64,000 nucleotides of DNA from Chitinophagales bacterium (GTDB lineage: Bacteria; Bacteroidota; Bacteroidia; Chitinophagales; CAIODY01): assembly GCA_947449695.1 (NCBI GenBank), contig CANFST010000013.1, positions 1 through 64,000 on the forward strand, given 5' to 3'. This document shows, one piece after another, positions 33,095-43,289 of the stretch. Below the pieces are notes generated by a model. The model had not been told where the DNA came from and made no database searches. It was given only the letters and a program-made list of their open reading frames with translations. The position numbers were made by a program, and so were the translations under genes. Within the stretch, counting starts at the first letter, position 1; every line of letters starts with the position of its first letter.

Positions 33095-34816
33095 TTGAAA
33101 AAAAATCACCACAATATTTTCAAGAAAATTGAATTTGCAATTTGCAATTTAATATTTGCAATTTTGATTACTGGTTGTGCCAACGTAGTTGCTCCAACAG
33201 GCGGAACAAAAGATTCATCGCCTCCTAAACTCATTTTTTCAACTCCGAAAAAAGGTGCTACAAATTTTCACGAGAATTCTTTCCGTGTAAATTTTGATGA
33301 GTTTATTAAATTAAAGGACAAAGAAGTTTTAGTATCGCCGCCATTGAAAACTGCTCCCAAAGTAAAATTGGGGGGCAAATCAATTTCGGTAAACTGGAAA
33401 GACACTTTAAAAGAAAACACCACTTACACATTTGTGTTTGGCGATAATATTCAAGATATAACAGAAGGCAATACGCTTAACAATTTTCAATTTGTGTTTA
33501 GCACGGGCGATGTAATTGACACTTTAACTTATTCAGGAAAAGTGTTAGAGGCTTCAACAGGAAACGCCTTAGAGAATGTATCCGTTATGTTGTACAAAGA
33601 AAGCTTCGATTCGATTCCATCAAAACAAAAACCATATTATCTGGCGAAAACAAATAAAGAAGGTGCTTTTCAGTTTAATTATTTGAAAGAGGGAAGGTAT
33701 AAAATTTTTGCATTGAAAGATGAGAACTATGATTTGCTCTACAATTTGCCAAATGAAAAAATTGGCTACTCCGATACTTTAATTTCAGTAGGAAAATTTT
33801 TCAAACCTGTTACTTTACAATTGTTTGAAAATTTTCAAAACAAAAAACAACAAATAAAATCGGTAAAACGATCAGATGCTATAAGTTATTTAATTCAGTT
33901 TGATAAAAATATTCAATCGCTGAAATGCACAACTGACAATAATTACAACGATTTTATTTCATTTGTAAAAAATGATTCGTTGCAGATTTATTTCAGAAAA
34001 AAAATAACGACCGATTCGTTGCCTTTGTATATTGTTACTGAAAATTTAGATACGGTTCTGAAAATTGAAACCATCACCGATTCAACAAACTGGAAACGAA
34101 CACGATTAAATGCAAAGGCTAATTTTCAACTAACTGCTTCGTCAAAGACTGATGAAACAAGGGGAAAACAAAATTCGATGTTTAGTTCTGTTTCCAATTC
34201 TGCAACAAAAAGTAGTTCAAAATTCAGCGATGAACTGAATTTTAACCAGCCCATGTTTTTGAATTTTAATCACCCAATTGAAAAAGAAAATTTTAAAACT
34301 GCGTTTCAATTAATTGAAGATACCGGTAAATATAAAACTGCAATCAAGCCGCAACTATTGAATGATAGTGCATTTCAGCAAAAAATAAAAATCAATTACA
34401 ATTTTAAAGAAGACCATTTGTATGAATTGATTGGAAGAAAAAATCAACTCACAGATGTTGCAAATATTTTGAGCGATTCGTTTCACATTTCTTTCATTTA
34501 CAAAGCTCAACGGCATTTTGGAAATATTTTATTGGATATAAAAGTTGATTCGTTGCCTCACCATTGGTTAGTGCAACTATTAAATAACAGTGGCGTTGAA
34601 GTGGCTCGTGAAAAATTTGCAAACAAAAAAATCAGTTGGAATAATTTACCACAAGGGCAATACAATATCCGGATTTTGAATGATGAAAACGGAAATGGAA
34701 AGTGGGATACCGGAAATTATTTTTTACATCAACAACCCGAGTCGTATCTTCGTTATACAAATGATGTATTAGTAAAACCCAACTGGGATACCGAACTAGA
34801 GTGGAAAATTAAATAA
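33095..34816 (+). CDS. Large lipoprotein with N-terminal bacterial Ig-like domain
   Basis: About 573 residues with TTG 33095 as best start, 8 bases after the previous stop; no ATG precedes the signal. LKKNHHNIFKKIEFAICNL leads into a lipobox ending LITGC. The mature part opens with VVAPTGGTKDSSPPKL and an Ig-like (Big_5-type) domain, NFDEFIKLKDKEVLVSPPL, then TYTFVFGDNIQDITEGN. A carnitine/CarboxypepD-like sandwich follows (YSGKVLEASTGNALENVSVM). The end resembles NGNGKWDTGNY, a calcium-binding-like loop seen in extracellular proteins. The family is common in Bacteroidota; function unknown. Its signal-peptide DNA holds an octamer repeat (33131-33166). Confidence 0.75.
   Translation: MKKNHHNIFKKIEFAICNLIFAILITGCANVVAPTGGTKDSSPPKLIFSTPKKGATNFHENSFRVNFDEFIKLKDKEVLVSPPLKTAPKVKLGGKSISVNWKDTLKENTTYTFVFGDNIQDITEGNTLNNFQFVFSTGDVIDTLTYSGKVLEASTGNALENVSVMLYKESFDSIPSKQKPYYLAKTNKEGAFQFNYLKEGRYKIFALKDENYDLLYNLPNEKIGYSDTLISVGKFFKPVTLQLFENFQNKKQQIKSVKRSDAISYLIQFDKNIQSLKCTTDNNYNDFISFVKNDSLQIYFRKKITTDSLPLYIVTENLDTVLKIETITDSTNWKRTRLNAKANFQLTASSKTDETRGKQNSMFSSVSNSATKSSSKFSDELNFNQPMFLNFNHPIEKENFKTAFQLIEDTGKYKTAIKPQLLNDSAFQQKIKINYNFKEDHLYELIGRKNQLTDVANILSDSFHISFIYKAQRHFGNILLDIKVDSLPHHWLVQLLNNSGVEVAREKFANKKISWNNLPQGQYNIRILNDENGNGKWDTGNYFLHQQPESYLRYTNDVLVKPNWDTELEWKIK
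33131..33166 (+). repeat. AATTTGCA octamer repeat in a signal-peptide coding stretch
   Basis: Tandem and near-tandem copies of AATTTGCA code the hydrophobic core EFAICNLIFAIL. A similar array codes the TolC-family signal peptide at 59820-59851. Confidence 0.6.
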
Positions 34817-34851
34817 GTTCATCAAGTTTAAAAGTTTATAAAGAGTAAATC

Positions 34852-35268
34852 ATGTCAAACGAAAAAATTACAACAAACAAAGCACCTAAGCCAGTTGGCT
34901 TGTATCCTCATGCACGAAGAGTAGGCAATCTTTTGTTTTTAAGCGGCATTGGTCCAAGAACTGTGAATGATGAAATTCCTGGTCTGCAATTAGATAAAAA
35001 CGGAAATTTTATCACGTTCGATTTTGAAGCACAATGCCGAAATGTATTTGACAATGTAAAAATTGTATTGGAAGAAAGCGGCAGCAGCTGGGATAAATTA
35101 GTAGATGTAACTGTTTTTTTGGTGAACATGAAACGCGATTTTCATACTTATAATAAAGTTTATGCAGAGTATTTTAAAGATGCTCAACCATGCAGAACTA
35201 CGCTTGAAATCAATAGTTTGCCAACACCCATCGCAATTGAGATAAAATGTATTGCCACGATTGATTAA
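34852..35268 (+). CDS. RidA-family enamine/imine deaminase
   Basis: 138 residues, normal for the Rid (YjgF/YER057c/UK114) family. The key arginine (Arg115 in PCRTTLEI) that binds the substrate carboxylate is present, followed by LPTPIAIEIKCIA; the block LLFLSGIGPRTVN is typical near residue 30. RidA hydrolyses reactive 2-aminoacrylate-type enamines formed by PLP enzymes; some relatives are aminomuconate deaminases, and the PRTVNDEIPGL region could hint at that subgroup. It forms a trimer in the cytoplasm. It lies 35 bases after the lipoprotein gene and probably shares its transcript. Confidence 0.9.
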   Translation: MSNEKITTNKAPKPVGLYPHARRVGNLLFLSGIGPRTVNDEIPGLQLDKNGNFITFDFEAQCRNVFDNVKIVLEESGSSWDKLVDVTVFLVNMKRDFHTYNKVYAEYFKDAQPCRTTLEINSLPTPIAIEIKCIATID

Positions 35269-35301
35269 TTCATAGTTAACTTACACATATCAAAAAAGAT
35301 T

Positions 35302-35309
35302 TAAATTTG
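35302..35309 (+). promoter_or_regulatory. Possible -7 element before the lipoprotein gene
   Basis: TAAATTTG fits TAnnTTTG, 53 bases before ATG 35363. No matching -33 TTTG is seen, so it may be chance in AT-rich DNA. Confidence 0.3.
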
Positions 35310-35362
35310 TGTATGACTTAATACAAGTTTTGTGGCGCTAGTTTCAATATCAATCTTTAATA

Positions 35363-35908
35363 ATGAAAAACTTTGGATTAATAACTGTTATTTTTATTAG
35401 TGTTTTATTATTGGCTGCTTGCAAAAAAAGCAAAGTAGATAGAGCATCAACAAATTACTTTACTGAAGGCGGCTCTTACCAAATTGTGCCTGATACAATA
35501 ATTGCCAATATGCAAAATAACACTTGGGTTCTTCATGCGTATAAAAAAGTGTTAGCCAATCAATATCATGATGGTGGTAGTAGCGAAGATTTATTTATTA
35601 CTTTTCCTGGCAAGTATAGAATATTGCCAACTGGCAATTATCAAATAGTTTCATCCTTATCATCTTTATCTGCAGGTAAAGTATATGTAAATTTTTCTTA
35701 TTCGCAAGATTTGACTGGCAGTGCATTTCAGGCTTCATCACATGGAAATGCAATTGACGGTCAGGTACAAGTTTCGCAAATTGATGAAGGGCAAATACGT
35801 ATCGTATTTAATGGTTTAAATGCAACTAATTCATGGTGGCAAAGTGCCGAGTTGCAGGTATCTAGCGGATATGACACTATAAAACTTTCAGCCGATTTAA
35901 CTTATTGA
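35363..35908 (+). CDS. Hypothetical lipoprotein
   Basis: 181 residues. MKNFGLITVIFISVLLLAACKKSK is a lipoprotein signal with lipobox LAAC at about residue 20. The rest is predicted mainly beta-strand, with GGSYQIVPDTI, GKYRILPTGNYQIV and GKVYVNFSYSQDLTGSAF. It is not recognised as any family. It is followed after 16 bases by an outer-membrane barrel gene, so the two are probably made together and may act together at the envelope. Confidence 0.6.
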   Translation: MKNFGLITVIFISVLLLAACKKSKVDRASTNYFTEGGSYQIVPDTIIANMQNNTWVLHAYKKVLANQYHDGGSSEDLFITFPGKYRILPTGNYQIVSSLSSLSAGKVYVNFSYSQDLTGSAFQASSHGNAIDGQVQVSQIDEGQIRIVFNGLNATNSWWQSAELQVSSGYDTIKLSADLTY

Positions 35909-35924
35909 CCTCAAAAAACTAAAC

Positions 35925-36644
35925 GTGAAATTGATTCCTACTTTGCTGCTAATTGCAATATCCATCAATGGTTTCGGGCAGAGTTATAAAATTAATATTG
36001 GGTTAGAAGCAAGCCCAAGTATAACTGGATTAAGAGGCAATGAAACTTTAGCACAATATAACAAAGCAACCATTGGTTTTTCTACAGGTGCTTTTTTGGA
36101 GTATTGCTTTCCCGAAATACTATCCATTCATGCAGGTTTTGGATTGGAAAGAAAAGGAGCTGCGGCTGAAAAAAATGTTACCGATTTGAATGGAAATATT
36201 ATTGCTAATGTGCCATCTCGTTCAAATTTTGATTATTGGATTTTTCCTGTTTTACTAAAAGCTACTTTTGGAAAGAATCTAAAATACTTTTTTGATGCTG
36301 GTCCTTATTTTGGTTATCTGATTCAGCAAAATGATATTTATAAACTTGCCGGCAATCCTTCAACAACTGTAAATGTTACCAATCTTGATAAGCGTTTCGA
36401 TTCAGGATTAACAGCAGGCTTTGGCATTGCAATACCGTTTAAACAAAAATATGCTTGTTCGATTGAACTAAGAGATAACTTAGGATTTAGCAATATTAAT
36501 GGTGTTCAACCTTATGACAGCTGGACTATAAGAACTAATTCTACAAATTTATTGATAGGTATTTCGTATAAATTTATAAAGAGAATTATAAAGTCAGTGG
36601 ATTCCACAAATCTTTCGACTCCTATTTCTAGTCCAGTCAAATAG
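35925..36644 (+). CDS. Outer-membrane beta-barrel protein (PorT-like/OMP_b-brl_2 type)
   Basis: 239 residues from GTG 35925; no ATG is available before the signal peptide KLIPTLLLIAISINGFGQ. The mature part has the pattern of an eight- to ten-strand barrel: YKINIGLEASPSITGLRG, IGFSTGAFLEYCFPEILSIH, DYWIFPVLLKATFG and KYFFDAGPYFGYLIQ. NFDYWIFPVLLKATFG is characteristic of the outer membrane beta-barrel domain found in PorT-like proteins, but this broad family is not enough to call it PorT. It is in an operon with the upstream lipoprotein. Confidence 0.75.
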   Translation: MKLIPTLLLIAISINGFGQSYKINIGLEASPSITGLRGNETLAQYNKATIGFSTGAFLEYCFPEILSIHAGFGLERKGAAAEKNVTDLNGNIIANVPSRSNFDYWIFPVLLKATFGKNLKYFFDAGPYFGYLIQQNDIYKLAGNPSTTVNVTNLDKRFDSGLTAGFGIAIPFKQKYACSIELRDNLGFSNINGVQPYDSWTIRTNSTNLLIGISYKFIKRIIKSVDSTNLSTPISSPVK

Positions 36645-36817
36645 TTAGTAATAATAAAAAATCAAATTTTTTCATTCTCCCAATCTTTCAATCTTATCAT
36701 GTACTAAACCGCCAACAATAGCGTTTTAAATAGTTGAAAACTTCTACACAAATACGAGTAAGAACGTAGGGGTATTTGGGCTTAATTCATTTATTTTACT
36801 ACATAATTTCATGACAG

Positions 36818-37969
36818 ATGAAAAAAATTGTTTGGGTTGTTTTATTGTTTTTAGGTATTCAAACGCTTGCCCATGCACAGGTAAGAAAGTATAGCAACGA
36901 ATTTTTATCAATTGGTGTTGGTGCTCGTTCGATGGCAATGGGTGGCGCTCAGGTGGCTTCATCGGGCGATGTAAATTCAATTTATTGGAATCCTGCTGGC
37001 TTATGCGAAATTGATAATAATCCGCAAGTGGCAGCTATGCACAGTGAATATTTTGGCGGCATTGCCAAATATGATTTTGGTGGCATTGCTATCCCATTAT
37101 CAAAAGGCAATCGAAATTCAGATAATAAAAGCATGCTGGGCTTAGGTTTAATCAGGTTTGCAGTAGATGATATTCCCAACACTTTGCATTTGTTAGATGC
37201 TAATGGCAATATCAATTATGATAATGTATCAAGCTTTTCGGCGGCTGATTATGGCTTCTTTACATCTTATTCTAAAGAGCTAATCAATGAAGACCGAGGC
37301 GATAAAATTGTAAGAGTTGGCGGTAGTGCAAAAATCATTCATCGAATAGTTGGTTCGTTTGCATCATCGTGGGGTTTTGGTTTAGATTTTGGCATACAAG
37401 CAAAATTAGGAGCCTGGCGATTGGGTGGTGTATTGCAAGATGCTACCACTACTTTCAATACATGGGGTTTTCATTTTACAGATGCTGATCAGGCTGTATT
37501 GGCGCAAACTGGGAATGTAATTCCAACCCGTTCGAGTGAATTAACTGCACCAAAAATAAGATTAGGTGCAGCTTATAATTTTCAATTTGGTGATGATTTT
37601 TCTGTATTACCCGAAGCAGGCTTTGATATTACTACCGATGGACAACGCAATGTTTTAATCAGCGCTAAACCTTTTAGCATTGATCCTAAGTTGGGCGTTG
37701 AAGGCGGCTACAGAGATATTGTTTTTTTACGATTAGGCTTGTGTAATATTCAACATCAAACCGATGATGTTGGTAAAAGAATTACGACAATGCAACCCAA
37801 TTTTGGGGTGGGTTTAAAGCTCAATAATTTTTACATTGATTATGCTTTAACAAGCCCAGGTAGCGCAGGAAATGTATTGTATTCACATGTGTTTTCGTTG
37901 AAATTGGATATTGGTAAAAAGCAAACTAATTATAAAAATCATCGGCGCCGAAACCGTTATCGCTATTAG
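36818..37969 (+). CDS. PorV-family T9SS outer-membrane protein (PorV2-like)
   Basis: 383 residues. Signal peptide to AHAQ (about residue 21), then VRKYSNEFLSIGVGARSMAM and GGAQVASSGDVNSIYWNPAG, the conserved FadL-like start of the PorV/PorQ/UPF0164 family. The remaining sequence is a 14-strand-type barrel. PorV shuttles folded T9SS cargo from the translocon to the PorU sortase. The KYSNEFLSIGVGARSMAMGGAQV form and its location directly upstream of a very long PorU are closer to what is annotated as PorV2 than to classical PorV (family recollection). The basic tail HRRRNRYRY is unusual. Confidence 0.82.
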   Translation: MKKIVWVVLLFLGIQTLAHAQVRKYSNEFLSIGVGARSMAMGGAQVASSGDVNSIYWNPAGLCEIDNNPQVAAMHSEYFGGIAKYDFGGIAIPLSKGNRNSDNKSMLGLGLIRFAVDDIPNTLHLLDANGNINYDNVSSFSAADYGFFTSYSKELINEDRGDKIVRVGGSAKIIHRIVGSFASSWGFGLDFGIQAKLGAWRLGGVLQDATTTFNTWGFHFTDADQAVLAQTGNVIPTRSSELTAPKIRLGAAYNFQFGDDFSVLPEAGFDITTDGQRNVLISAKPFSIDPKLGVEGGYRDIVFLRLGLCNIQHQTDDVGKRITTMQPNFGVGLKLNNFYIDYALTSPGSAGNVLYSHVFSLKLDIGKKQTNYKNHRRRNRYRY

Positions 37970-38013
37970 TTTTTCAAGTTTAAAAACAAATAGTTATTTA
38001 TAAAATAAAACAG

Positions 38014-41000
38014 TTGAATTTGAAAAAAAATATTACACCATTATTGCTGTTTTTGTTTTTTGCCATAGGTGCAAAAAGCCAAACATTATTTGGCAACGAA
38101 TGGATATTTGATTACAACAAAACCTTTTACAAAATCAAAGTAGCAAAAACTGGTCTGTGTCGAATTCCTTATACCACTTTGCAAAGTGCAGGTTTAGCCA
38201 ATGCACAGGGCAATGATTTTGTTTTATTTAAAAATGGACAGGAAGTGCCATTGTTTATTACTTCAGCCAATGGTTTATCGCCTACTGATTTCATTGAATT
38301 TTATGGTGAGAAAAATGATGGGGCAATTGATGATTTATTGTTTCGCAATCCGCAATACGAACATCTTAATCCTTACTATAGTTTTTATACTGACACATCT
38401 ACTTATTTTTTAACTATACAACCAAGTGTTAATCATTTGCGTATTGTGGCAGCTTCAAATGTTGTCAGTACACAAACGCCCGAACCCTATTTTTTGCATA
38501 CCTCTTTATATGAAGATCACAGCAGCTTTGCATCGGGTTTAAATTATAATTTAGGCAGTGGTCACGTGGTGAATCCATCTTCCTATGATGCTGGCGAAGG
38601 TTGGTTTGGTTTGTTTTTTAATGGTAATTACTCACAAAATATGTATACCCCTTTGCCATATACAGGCGCAGGTGCGCCAGGGTTTTCAGCAGAGATAATT
38701 ACTACATCGCCTTATCCAGGTTCAAATAATATTGGCGCAAATATAAATAGTTCTTATTTATTTAGTGGTGCCTATAGTTCATCTAACAATGGATATCTGC
38801 TGGCTTCGGGTGGAGTGATAAATTATTTTGATGTGGCAGTAAATAAATTTTCTGCCAATAATATTTCTATTTATAATTTGAATAACGGACAAACTCCAGT
38901 AAACTTTACTATCAATTCAGGTGGCGGTTATCAAGGGGTGAGCGCTATTAAATTTATTTATCCTAAGCAATTCGATTTTGATAATCAGAACCAAGAATAT
39001 TTTCAAATTAATAATAATGCAACTGGATTTAGTAATAAACGCTTAATCGTCAGCAACTTTAATGCTCAAAGCAGCGATGCGATTTTATACGATTTTGATC
39101 AACAGGTAAGATTAGTTGATATAAACAATGGAGGTACTCAATCGGTGTTTAATTTTTTATTACCATCGTCAACCTCGGCTACTCGAAATTTATTTTTGAG
39201 TAATGAAAATAACGCTCAAATCATTACCACACTTACCCCTAGAAAGTTTATTAATTTTAGCTTATTGGCCAATCAAGGCAATTATATTATTGTCACTAAC
39301 AATCAATATAGGAATGATGGCTCAGGTCACGATTATGTAAAGGATTATGCAGCTTATCGAAAAAGTATTGCTGGCGGTGGCTACGATACTTTGATTGCTG
39401 ATATAGATGTATTGTATGATGAATTTGCTTATGGTGTAAAAGGTCATCCCCTGGCAATAAGAAATTTGGCTCATTTTGCTGATTTTTATTTTACTAGACC
39501 CAAACCATTTCATATGTTTTTAATTGGTAAAGGTCAGGAGTATATTTCGATAAGAAATAATCCAACACGAGCTTTATTGAATACTATCCCTACTTTTGGT
39601 ACACCAGGTTCAGACAATTTACTAACTGCATATAATAACGATTGGTATCCGCATATTGCTGTTGGCAGATTGTCGTGTTTTAATGCTGGTGAAATAAGAA
39701 CTTACTTAGATAAGGTAAAAGAATATGAATCAGCCCAAACCGAAAATTGTGCAACTGGTGATGCCACTTTGGCTAACAAAGATTGGCAAAAACAAGTATT
39801 GCATTTAACGGGGGGCTCTGACCAATATCAACAAGATTTATTTGATGGCTATTTAAATACAGGATACAATAATCCGCTTACACCCATGAAGCAAATTATT
39901 GAAGATACTTTGTTTGGTGGTCATGTAACTATATTTAAAAAAACCAGTGCAGCTCCTGTTCAATTATCTGCATCTTATAAATTAGATTCGTTGATTAATA
40001 CTGGTGTTTCAGTTATTAATTTCTTTGGTCATTCAGCATTTTCAACTTTAGAATTTGCCATTGATAACCCATCGTCGTATCAAAATTTTGGTAAGTATCC
40101 TTTATTTATTTCTAATGGTTGTTTCTCAGGCAATTTATTCGAAGACCCATCTCAAAATAATAATCAACGTGGTTTGAGCGAACGTTTTGTTGTGCCCGAT
40201 GCCAGCGACCCACAAAATATTGGGGCTATAGCTTATATCTCTACTTCTGATTTAGGCATTAGCACGGGTTTAAATTATTACACCAACTATTTATATAAAA
40301 ATTTTGCTCAGGTACATTATGGCAATACACTTGGAGAGTGCATCAGAATTGGCATAGATACTTTAATGAGTAATATTAATTATAGTGCAATTGATATGGT
40401 AGCAACTTGCGAACAAATGCTTTTGAATGGTGATCCTGCTATTCGTATCAATCCACATTCAAAGCCTGATTATGTAATTGAACCATCACAAATTTCATTA
40501 AATCCGGCTACTATTAATTTTGAATCTGGTAATACTTTTCATGTTCTGTTTTCGATTGAAAATATTGGTAAACAAAAAAAGGATTCAATTAATGTTATGG
40601 TATTGCGCTATTTCCCAAAAGCTGATTTAACGCTCGGCTCTACACCTACTTTAATAAAATCAATTCGTATTCCTGCGCCTGCTTATCGTTCGGATTTTGA
40701 TATAGTAGCTACATTAAATTCCGATAAAGCATTAGGGGCAAATCGTATTCAAGTGATAGTGGATGTGAACAATGAAGTGAATGAAGTATGTGAAAATAAT
40801 AATCAGGCTGATATTGATTTTAATATTTCATCATTAGATATACTGCCTGTATATCCTTCGCAGTTTAGCATTATTGGGGCTTTAGATACTATTGGTTTTA
40901 CTTTAAAAGCAAGTACAATCGATCCGTTGGCACCCAACAGAAAATATTTTATTCAATTTGACACCACTGAAAAATTTAATAGTTCACAATTTCAATCAAT

Positions 41001-43278
41001 CACTATTAATCAAATTGGTGGAGTATTAAGTTGGAAACCTAATCTTCATTGGGCTAATAACACAGTGTATTACTGGCGCACAGCAGTAGATACCTTATAT
41101 GGCAATCACCAATTAACATGGCACAATAGTTCTTTCACTTATATCTATAATAGTTCATCAGGTTGGGACCAATCGCATTATTACGAATTTAAAAAGGATA
41201 ATTTTTTAACCTTGCAAATAGATTCAGTTACACGGAAATTCAAATTTGCCAACAATATTCGCAGTGTTAAAATTGTAGATTATAGTGATGGCACACCATA
41301 TCAGGTAGCGCCTTTTTTAGATTATCAAAAACTAAACAACGGTGGTACCTGTCAGCCATATGCAGCTTATAATAATTCTGGCGCTCCTGGACCATTTGGT
41401 GGGTTTAATATTGTTTTGTTCGACTCAATTTTTGGTCAGCCCATTCAAAATGGTTATGGTATTAATCCGCAAGTAGGTGATTATACTTGTGGCGGCACTC
41501 AAATTCCGATTTTCCAATATTTTACCAAAGGCTATTTAACTTCAACTACTTGGCCATATAATGTGCCAGCCATGTCACAAGCACCTAATGATTCAGTTCA
41601 ACGAACCTACTTGAATAATTTCCTAAACAATTTTATTCCAAATGGATGTTATGCTTTGTTGTATAGTATCAACCAATGGTCGCCGCAAACTATGGGCGCT
41701 GCATTGCACAATACTATTCATAATTTATTTCATACTTCAATGATTGATACGATGACCAGCAGCAGAACTTATGTGTTGTTTGGAAAAAAAGGTGCTCATG
41801 GTTTTACTACTAACGAAGTACAAGCAAAAACTATCGGTGGTCTAATAGATACTACTTTTTATTTTAGTGGAAATTGGTATCAGGGCAGCTTAACATCTTT
41901 ACCAATTGGTCCGGTAGCATCTTGGACAAGTATGCATTGGAGCTACAATCCGCAAGAAGCTAATTCGGCTGATTCTACCTCTATTCAATTAATTGGTATT
42001 GATAATTCAGGCAATGAAAGTATATTGTATGAAAACCACACTAATCAAATGTTTGATTACAACATTGGTTCGGTGAGTGCAAATACTTATCCGTATTTAA
42101 AAATGCGGATGACTACAAAAGATACCCTGAATCGAACACCAGCCCAATTGAATTATTGGCGTATTAATTATCAACCTTTACCCGAAGTAGCGTTAGATAA
42201 AAATTCGTTTTATGCTTTTCATGCTGACACAATTTACCAGGGTGAAAAAATTACTTTGAAATATGCTATCCGAAATGTAAGCCAAGTAAAAATCGACTCG
42301 TTTTTTGTAAAATATTCGATGGTAAAAAGTAATAATATAAAAGATTCATCTTATGTAAAAGTTCATGCCATCAATCCTTGGGATACTGTTTTGTTTAGCA
42401 TTGCGTTACCATCAAATTTATATCCGGGTAAAAATTCGTTATTGATTGATGCCAATGCTTTTAACACTAATGTATCTGACCCACACAAACATAAAAATGA
42501 GTCGTTCCATTTTAACAATACCGCTAAGATGACTGTAGTTACTTTTTCTGATAATATTAATCCGGTATTGGATGTAACTTTTGATGGAATGCATATTATG
42601 AATGGTGATATAGTAAGTGCTAAACCTCATATTATAATTAAATTGAAAGATGAAAATAAATACCTTTCGTTAGATACTTTAGGCTTGTTTAAGCTCTCGA
42701 TGAAATACCCTAATTTAAGCGGTTATACAACACTTTCTCCTTATACAACACCAATTAAATTTACCCCTGCTACCAATGCAGCAACCAATAATACAGCAAC
42801 AGTTGAAATAGACCCTGAATTAACAAAAGATGGAACATACAATTTAAGAGTGCAGGCACATGATAGAAGCAACAATACTTCAGGAAGTATAGATTATAAT
42901 ATCAGCTTTACTATCATCAACAAACCAATGATAAGCAATGTGTTGAATTACCCCAATCCATTTACATCTTTAACGCACTTCGTGTTTACACTAACTGGCA
43001 GCGAAATACCATCTTATTTTAAAATCCAGATTTTTACTATAACAGGCAAAGTGGTCAAAGAGATCAATATTGCTCAATTGGGCGAAGGTATGCACATTGG
43101 TAAAAACATCACACAATATGCCTGGGATGGCACCGATGAGTATGGAAAACCTTTGGCAAACGGATTATATTTGTATCGAGTTGTAACTAACCTCAATGGT
43201 GGTAAAATTGACCATTATACCACTACTGCCGACCAATTTTTTAAAAGTGGATTTGGCAAAATGTATTTAATGAGATAA
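38014..43278 (+). CDS. PorU-family T9SS sortase, long (PorU2-like) form
   Basis: 1754 residues against about 1150 for classical PorU. TTG start at 38014 (no ATG before the signal KKNITPLLLFLFFAIGAKSQ). The gingipain-like C25 peptidase domain is about residues 410-790; the catalytic pair is His673 in INFFGHSAF and Cys703 in FISNGCFSGN. Later parts are Ig-like/CARDB-like (VIEPSQISLNPATINFES on), and the end is an FlgD-like Ig domain: YAWDGTDEYGKPLANGLYLYRV. PorU cuts off T9SS sorting domains and links cargo to A-LPS. The PorV-like gene ends 44 bases upstream, so the two form an operon. It probably processes the two sorting-domain proteins of this window and others. Confidence 0.85.
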   Translation: MNLKKNITPLLLFLFFAIGAKSQTLFGNEWIFDYNKTFYKIKVAKTGLCRIPYTTLQSAGLANAQGNDFVLFKNGQEVPLFITSANGLSPTDFIEFYGEKNDGAIDDLLFRNPQYEHLNPYYSFYTDTSTYFLTIQPSVNHLRIVAASNVVSTQTPEPYFLHTSLYEDHSSFASGLNYNLGSGHVVNPSSYDAGEGWFGLFFNGNYSQNMYTPLPYTGAGAPGFSAEIITTSPYPGSNNIGANINSSYLFSGAYSSSNNGYLLASGGVINYFDVAVNKFSANNISIYNLNNGQTPVNFTINSGGGYQGVSAIKFIYPKQFDFDNQNQEYFQINNNATGFSNKRLIVSNFNAQSSDAILYDFDQQVRLVDINNGGTQSVFNFLLPSSTSATRNLFLSNENNAQIITTLTPRKFINFSLLANQGNYIIVTNNQYRNDGSGHDYVKDYAAYRKSIAGGGYDTLIADIDVLYDEFAYGVKGHPLAIRNLAHFADFYFTRPKPFHMFLIGKGQEYISIRNNPTRALLNTIPTFGTPGSDNLLTAYNNDWYPHIAVGRLSCFNAGEIRTYLDKVKEYESAQTENCATGDATLANKDWQKQVLHLTGGSDQYQQDLFDGYLNTGYNNPLTPMKQIIEDTLFGGHVTIFKKTSAAPVQLSASYKLDSLINTGVSVINFFGHSAFSTLEFAIDNPSSYQNFGKYPLFISNGCFSGNLFEDPSQNNNQRGLSERFVVPDASDPQNIGAIAYISTSDLGISTGLNYYTNYLYKNFAQVHYGNTLGECIRIGIDTLMSNINYSAIDMVATCEQMLLNGDPAIRINPHSKPDYVIEPSQISLNPATINFESGNTFHVLFSIENIGKQKKDSINVMVLRYFPKADLTLGSTPTLIKSIRIPAPAYRSDFDIVATLNSDKALGANRIQVIVDVNNEVNEVCENNNQADIDFNISSLDILPVYPSQFSIIGALDTIGFTLKASTIDPLAPNRKYFIQFDTTEKFNSSQFQSITINQIGGVLSWKPNLHWANNTVYYWRTAVDTLYGNHQLTWHNSSFTYIYNSSSGWDQSHYYEFKKDNFLTLQIDSVTRKFKFANNIRSVKIVDYSDGTPYQVAPFLDYQKLNNGGTCQPYAAYNNSGAPGPFGGFNIVLFDSIFGQPIQNGYGINPQVGDYTCGGTQIPIFQYFTKGYLTSTTWPYNVPAMSQAPNDSVQRTYLNNFLNNFIPNGCYALLYSINQWSPQTMGAALHNTIHNLFHTSMIDTMTSSRTYVLFGKKGAHGFTTNEVQAKTIGGLIDTTFYFSGNWYQGSLTSLPIGPVASWTSMHWSYNPQEANSADSTSIQLIGIDNSGNESILYENHTNQMFDYNIGSVSANTYPYLKMRMTTKDTLNRTPAQLNYWRINYQPLPEVALDKNSFYAFHADTIYQGEKITLKYAIRNVSQVKIDSFFVKYSMVKSNNIKDSSYVKVHAINPWDTVLFSIALPSNLYPGKNSLLIDANAFNTNVSDPHKHKNESFHFNNTAKMTVVTFSDNINPVLDVTFDGMHIMNGDIVSAKPHIIIKLKDENKYLSLDTLGLFKLSMKYPNLSGYTTLSPYTTPIKFTPATNAATNNTATVEIDPELTKDGTYNLRVQAHDRSNNTSGSIDYNISFTIINKPMISNVLNYPNPFTSLTHFVFTLTGSEIPSYFKIQIFTITGKVVKEINIAQLGEGMHIGKNITQYAWDGTDEYGKPLANGLYLYRVVTNLNGGKIDHYTTTADQFFKSGFGKMYLMR

Positions 43279-43289
43279 AATAATTTTAA

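Noticed and set aside
36645-36817. Possible promoter in the gap before the PorV-like gene
   Set aside because: A TTTG is present at 36775 but no TAnnTTTG lies at a proper distance.
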